Source of the DNA: Candidatus Eiseniibacteriota bacterium
GTDB taxonomy: Bacteria; Joyebacterota; Joyebacteria; Joyebacterales; Joyebacteraceae
Direction: 5' to 3'
Assembly: GCA_030639555.1 (NCBI GenBank)
Contig: DAOWCM010000013.1
Coordinates: 1-17,934 of the forward strand
Length of the DNA stretch: 17,934 nt
Numbering within the stretch: the stretch's first letter is position 1; each line of letters starts with the position of its first letter. The notes under the pieces were generated by a model. That model was not told the DNA's origin. It did not search any database and saw nothing but the letters and a program-made list of their open reading frames with translations. Positions 14,480 through 17,934 of the stretch are shown in pieces. Position numbers and translations under genes: made by a program.

Positions 14480-15154
14480 ATGAAGCGCTACGCAGTGATC
14501 GGACTGGGACTTCTGGGCAGGAGTGTCGCACGGGAGCTGGCCGGACGGGGGGCAGAGGTCATCGCGGTCGATATGAACCATGAACTGGTCCAGTCGATGG
14601 CGGAGGAAGTGCCTCTGGCTGTTCGGCTCGACTCGACCAACCGGGAAGCGCTGAAGCAGCAGGGCATCGACCAGGTCGACGCCGCGTTGGTTGCCATAGG
14701 CCAGAACTTCCAGGCCGCGGTGCTGACGACGGCGCTCCTCAAGGAGTTCGGAATCGAACGCGTCATCTCGCGCGCGGGGACGGTGGAGGAGGCGCGGATA
14801 CTGAGGCTGGTCAACGCCGACGAGGTAGTACTCGTGGAGGAGATGGTCGCGAGAAGACTGACGACCCGGCTGATGAGCCCCAGCCTGGTCGAGATGATCG
14901 AGCTGACTCCGGGCATGAGTCTGGCGAAGATAGAAGCGGCGCCCGAGATGCTCGGGAAGACGCTGGCTTCGCTCAAGTTCAGGCAGCGCTACGGGCTGAA
15001 TGTCGTGGCGGTCATCAAGAGCGCCGCAGACGGCCAGGGCGGTGCGGCAACCATGCTGCCCGACCCGGAAGAGGTGATCGAAGAGGGCGACGTTCTTGTG
15101 GTCGACGGACCGGACGAGGCCATCGAACGGTTGTCGTCGGGGGACAACGACTAG
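14480..15154 (+). CDS. ktrA: KtrA/TrkA-type RCK regulatory subunit of potassium uptake
   Basis: This cytoplasmic subunit binds nucleotides and gates the KtrB/TrkH pore. The 224 residues have one N-terminal RCK Rossmann domain (1 to about 130) with GLGLLG (8-13) and Asp31 at the end of strand 2, the usual NAD(H)/ATP-type pattern. One TrkA_C domain follows (about 140-220), ending EEGDVLVVDGPDEAIERL. The single RCK_N plus RCK_C layout matches KtrA and not the doubled E. coli TrkA. The start is ATG 14480, with GGAGG at 14470-14474 five bases before. The in-frame ATG 14465 would add five residues and lacks such a signal. The frame is also open far upstream into ktrB, but that is not family-like. 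Confidence 0.93.
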   Translation: MKRYAVIGLGLLGRSVARELAGRGAEVIAVDMNHELVQSMAEEVPLAVRLDSTNREALKQQGIDQVDAALVAIGQNFQAAVLTTALLKEFGIERVISRAGTVEEARILRLVNADEVVLVEEMVARRLTTRLMSPSLVEMIELTPGMSLAKIEAAPEMLGKTLASLKFRQRYGLNVVAVIKSAADGQGGAATMLPDPEEVIEEGDVLVVDGPDEAIERLSSGDND

Positions 15155-15159
15155 GACCG

Positions 15160-15217
15160 CGCCTGCGGGACCATCTCGGGCGCGTCGTGCCGGAGCGGGG
15201 TCCGCGGGCGTTTTCTT
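15160..15217 (+). terminator. Intrinsic terminator after ktrA / upstream of asnS
   Basis: CGCCTGCGGGACC (15160-15172) pairs with GGTCCGCGGGCG (15199-15210) as 12 pairs, with one T-G wobble and one bulged G. An inner stem pairs CTC (15175-15177) with GAG (15193-15195) and GGC (15179-15181) with GCC (15189-15191). TTTTCTT follows directly (15211-15217). It is a good terminator shape, but no clear promoter lies between it and asnS. Confidence 0.65.
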
Positions 15218-15253
15218 GTGCTCTTTGGGGACAGCTTCAACGCGGGGAAAGCG

Positions 15254-16552
15254 ATGAGACGGCGCTACTACATCGGTGACATCGGGGACTACGACGGGCA
15301 GGAAGTTACGCTCGAGGGGTGGCTCGCCGGAAGAAGGTCGAGCGGGAAGATCCTGTTCCTGCAGGTGCGGGACGGGACCGGCTTCATACAGTGTGTCGTG
15401 GGCAGGGGGGACGTGGACGATGAGATCTTCGAGGAGTTGGCGGCGTTGCCCATGGAGTCGTCGCTCAGAGTGACCGGGCGTGTCGCGGCCGACGCCCGTG
15501 CGCCGGGAGGGTTCGAGGTGTCTATAGTCTCCGCCGAGGTTGTTTCCGCCGCCGATCTGGAGTTCCCCATCACGCGGAAGGAGCACGGTGTGCCCTTCCT
15601 GATGGACCACCGCCATCTCTGGATCCGTTCCTCGCGCCAGTGTGCGGTCCTGAGAATCAGGGCGACCGCGATCCGGGCCGCGAAGAACTACTTCGACTCG
15701 AGAGGCTACCTCCAGCTTGACACGCCGATCCTCACGCCTACGGCGTGCGAGGGCACGACGACCCTGTTCGAGACCAACTACTTCGAGGAGAGCGCATACC
15801 TGTCGCAGAGCGGCCAACTCTACAACGAGGCGACCGCCATGGCCTTCGGGAAGGTCTACTGCCTGGGTCCCGCCTTCCGGGCCGAGAAGAGCAAGACAAG
15901 GAGACATCTGATAGAGTTCTGGCAGATCGAGCCTGAGATCGCGTTCGCAGACCTTGACGACATCATGGACATTCAGGAGGAGCTCGTTACAGAGATGGTC
16001 GCGACGATCCTCTCGGAGAGAGCTCCCGAGCTTGGTATTCTCGAGAGAGACATCGAGGCGCTCGAGCGGGTGAAGCCACCGTTCCCGCGGATCACGTACT
16101 CGGAGGCCGTGGAACTCCTGAACAAGGCCGGACACAGCTTTGAGTGGGGCGGTGACTTCGGCGCGGAGGACGAGACGGTACTCTCGCTCGAGTTCGACAG
16201 GCCGGCCATGGTCACCCGCTACCCGCGGGCCGTGAAACCCTTCTACATGGAGAACGATCCCGACGACGAGCGGGTGACGCTCTCGGTCGACATGCTGGCG
16301 CCCGAAGGCTACGGGGAGATCGTCGGTGGCGGCCAGAGGATGATGGACGCGACGGAGCTGGAAGCGCGTATGCGCGAGGACGGCGTGCCCATCGACGACT
16401 ACCAGTGGTACCTCGATACCAGGAGGTACGGGGCGGTGCCGCACGGGGGGTTCGGGCTCGGGATAGAGCGCGTCGTCACGTGGATCTGTGGGCTTCCTCA
16501 CATCCGCGAGGCCATTCCGTTTCCCAGGATGCTCAATCGCATGAGGCCCTGA
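15254..16552 (+). CDS. asnS: Asparaginyl-tRNA synthetase
   Basis: AsnRS charges tRNA-Asn with asparagine using ATP; it is a class IIb synthetase and a cytoplasmic dimer. The 432 residues have an N-terminal OB-fold anticodon domain (about 15-105, GKILFLQVRDGTGFIQCVV) and the catalytic domain. Motif 2 is FRAEKSKTRRHLIEFWQIEP (208-227), characteristic of AsnRS against AspRS. Motif 3 is GFGLGIERVV (399-408) followed by HIREAIPFPR. The start is ATG 15254, with GGGGA at 15244-15248. An in-frame GTG at 15218 would add 12 residues but sits at the end of the terminator T-tract. Its presence implies direct charging of tRNA-Asn, at least in part. The gene converges with glnA. Confidence 0.96.
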   Translation: MRRRYYIGDIGDYDGQEVTLEGWLAGRRSSGKILFLQVRDGTGFIQCVVGRGDVDDEIFEELAALPMESSLRVTGRVAADARAPGGFEVSIVSAEVVSAADLEFPITRKEHGVPFLMDHRHLWIRSSRQCAVLRIRATAIRAAKNYFDSRGYLQLDTPILTPTACEGTTTLFETNYFEESAYLSQSGQLYNEATAMAFGKVYCLGPAFRAEKSKTRRHLIEFWQIEPEIAFADLDDIMDIQEELVTEMVATILSERAPELGILERDIEALERVKPPFPRITYSEAVELLNKAGHSFEWGGDFGAEDETVLSLEFDRPAMVTRYPRAVKPFYMENDPDDERVTLSVDMLAPEGYGEIVGGGQRMMDATELEARMREDGVPIDDYQWYLDTRRYGAVPHGGFGLGIERVVTWICGLPHIREAIPFPRMLNRMRP

Positions 16553-16589
16553 CACAGCAACGCCTGCCCCGGCGGACTACAGACACAAC

Positions 16590-16640
16590 CAAAGAGAACG
16601 GCGCGCCGGCTCCCAGCCTGCGCGCCGCTTGTCATTGCAG
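16590..16640. terminator. Bidirectional terminator between asnS and glnA
   Basis: CGGCGCGC (16599-16606) and GCGCGCCG (16620-16627) form a perfect 8-bp stem, with an inner GGC/GCC (16608-16610 / 16616-16618) and a TCCCA loop. On the plus strand CTTGTCATT follows. On the minus strand TTCTCTTTGGTTG follows, a better T-tract, so it probably serves glnA best. It lies 46 bases past the asnS stop. Confidence 0.75.
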
Positions 16641-16656
16641 GGCTCTCTCCTCATCA

Positions 16657-17934
16657 TCAGCAGTCGAAGTAGAGGCCGTACTCCGCCGGGTGCGGCCGGG
16701 CCCCGATCTCCTCACTCTCACGTCGCTTGAGGCCGATCCAGGACGACACGAACGCCTCCGGGAAGATGCCCGTGTCCGAAAGGAAGGCGCAGTCGCTCGC
16801 CAGCTCGATCAGCGCCTCTTCGAGGGTGACGGGAAGGGGCACTATCTTGTCCCGCTCCGCCATGGGCAGGTCGTGGATGTTCGTGTCGATCGGACCGAAG
16901 CCGTTCTCCCGCGGGTCCATCCGATTCTCCAGACCGTCCAGGCCGGCGGCGAGAAGGGCCGCCATGGTCAGGTAGGGGTTCCCGGACGCATCCGAAGGAC
17001 GGTACTCAATCGTCTTGGTCAGAGGCTCGTTCGCGTACTTCGGGATCCGGATGGCCGCACTCCTGTTGGCCGCCGAGAAGAACAGGTTGGTCGGCGCTTC
17101 GTAGCCGGGTCGCAGCCTGCGGTAGGAGTTGGTGCTCGGACTGGTCACGGCAGCGAGAGCGCGGCCGTGCTGGAGAATGCCTCCGATGAAGAAGAGCGCT
17201 TTCTCAGAGAGCCCGGCGTAGCCGTCGTCCGCGTGGAAGACGGGATTGCCGTCCTGCATCAGCTTGATGTGGAAGTGGAGCCCGCTGCCCGGTTCCCAGG
17301 GGAGCGGCTTCGGCATGAACGTGGCCGAGAGGTCCCAGTCGAGCGCGGTGTTGCGCACGATGTACTTGCTCCACATAACGTGGTCGGCCGCCTGGACGAG
17401 CGGTTCACCCTCGACCTCGATCTCGAGCTGACCGGGAGCGCCGTTCTCGTGGTGGTGGTATCTGACGGGGATGCCCGTCTCTTCCATGCGTGCGGCGATC
17501 TCGTTTCGTATCTCGAAGTGGGAGTCGGAGGGTGGAGTCGCGTGATAACCGGAGCGGGGCCTGATGCGGTACCCAAGGTCGGGTTCATCGGAACCGGGCT
17601 CCGGCCAGCCGGCCTCGGTTGAACTCACCCGGTAATGCGCTCCGTTCGGGGCCTCGTTGAACGACACGCCAGAGAAGACGTAGAATTCCAGTTCGGGACT
17701 CCAGAGGCTCTCGTTTGCGTGCCCGGACCGTCGAAGCGCGTCCTCAGCCTGTCCCGCTATCACCCTCGGGTCGAGCGCGAAAGGCTCCTTGGAGTCGGCA
17801 TCCGCGGCGGTCGCTATCATGGCGACGATCTGGTTATCGCCGTACTCCTCACCGGTTGCGGTGGATCGGATCGGAAGGAGCACCATGTCGCCGCTCTCGA
17901 TGGAGGTGAATCCCGGGATGCTCGAGCCGTCGAA
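16657..17934 (-). CDS. glnA: Type I glutamine synthetase (5' end outside window)
   Basis: GlnA makes glutamine from glutamate, ammonia and ATP, the main entry of ammonia into metabolism; type I enzymes are dodecamers. The frame is open to the window edge, which reads FDGSSIPGF, so about 40-60 N-terminal residues are missing and 425 are visible. Active-site motifs include PELEF (two metal-binding Glu), HHHENGAPGQLEIE, GSGLHFHIK, the PGYEAP Glu, NRSAAIRIP and IEYRPSD. The C-terminus aligns with the E. coli enzyme to its end (RPHPAEYGLYF). The segment equal to the E. coli adenylylation site NLYDLP reads NIHDLP, so the modified Tyr is His. Three tandem TGA codons (16651-16659 on the plus strand as TCATCATCA) end the gene. 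It faces asnS across a terminator. Confidence 0.95.
   Translation of the reverse strand, partial: FDGSSIPGFTSIESGDMVLLPIRSTATGEEYGDNQIVAMIATAADADSKEPFALDPRVIAGQAEDALRRSGHANESLWSPELEFYVFSGVSFNEAPNGAHYRVSSTEAGWPEPGSDEPDLGYRIRPRSGYHATPPSDSHFEIRNEIAARMEETGIPVRYHHHENGAPGQLEIEVEGEPLVQAADHVMWSKYIVRNTALDWDLSATFMPKPLPWEPGSGLHFHIKLMQDGNPVFHADDGYAGLSEKALFFIGGILQHGRALAAVTSPSTNSYRRLRPGYEAPTNLFFSAANRSAAIRIPKYANEPLTKTIEYRPSDASGNPYLTMAALLAAGLDGLENRMDPRENGFGPIDTNIHDLPMAERDKIVPLPVTLEEALIELASDCAFLSDTGIFPEAFVSSWIGLKRRESEEIGARPHPAEYGLYFDC

Noticed and set aside
15218..15253. GTG 15218 as asnS start
   Set aside because: It overlaps the terminator T-tract and adds residues not typical of AsnRS; ATG 15254 fits better.
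14360..16555. Long minus-strand open frame (731 codons) opposite asnS and ktrA
   Set aside because: Antisense shadow with Arg/His/Asp-rich composition and no family motif; both plus-strand genes are well supported.
16405..17622. Plus-strand open frame (405 codons) opposite glnA
   Set aside because: Shadow of glnA. The minus strand carries all glutamine synthetase motifs in order.
1..17934. Search by eye for CRISPR arrays, phage or toxin-antitoxin genes, insertion sequences, tRNA and rRNA genes
   Set aside because: None seen. The repeats found are tandem and lie inside coding sequence or at a stop codon, and all other sequence is accounted for by housekeeping genes and short gaps.

Overview
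The window comes from a GC-rich bacterium (roughly 60-65% GC by eye) that uses GGAGG-type ribosome binding sites and frequent GTG and TTG starts. I cannot name the species. No single gene fixes the lineage. A dedicated AsnRS, a KtrAB-type potassium system, a type I glutamine synthetase and the classic rimP-to-pnp cluster fit one of the GC-rich, mostly uncultured bacterial phyla, possibly FCB-like; this is inference.

Positions 1-8304 hold the conserved transcription/translation cluster on the plus strand: rimP (3' end only), nusA, infB, a DUF503/ylxP gene, rbfA, an nrnA-type DHH phosphoesterase, truB and ribF. Genes are closely spaced. rbfA/nrnA overlap by 59 bases and nrnA/truB by 4. The cluster couples transcription elongation (NusA), translation initiation (IF2), 30S maturation (RimP, RbfA), nano-RNA turnover (NrnA), tRNA modification (TruB) and flavin cofactor synthesis (RibF). 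A strong promoter then restarts transcription for rpsO. A terminator hairpin separates rpsO from pnp.

Positions 8782-12510 carry pnp, dut (dUTPase) and a UbiA-family prenyltransferase, probably read as one unit. A new promoter at 12543-12572 drives ktrB/trkH and ktrA/trkA, a potassium uptake channel and its RCK regulator. Their unit ends in a long hairpin followed by TTTTCTT, just before asnS. The last gene, glnA, lies on the minus strand and is cut by the window end. It converges on asnS across a GC-rich hairpin that can serve as a terminator in both directions.

I found 16 protein genes, two of them partial. I found no tRNA, rRNA, CRISPR array, insertion sequence or phage gene, and no gene-free stretch over 300 bases. 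The window is mostly housekeeping, and I see no convincing undescribed system. The most notable points are: a six-fold, 22-residue acidic repeat on the NusA C-terminus; an altered G1 region in IF2 that looks like a compensated double frameshift; an extra four-helix N-terminal domain on the potassium channel; a glutamine synthetase with His in place of the adenylylated Tyr; a possible rpsO leader switch; and a terminator-like hairpin immediately upstream of asnS.
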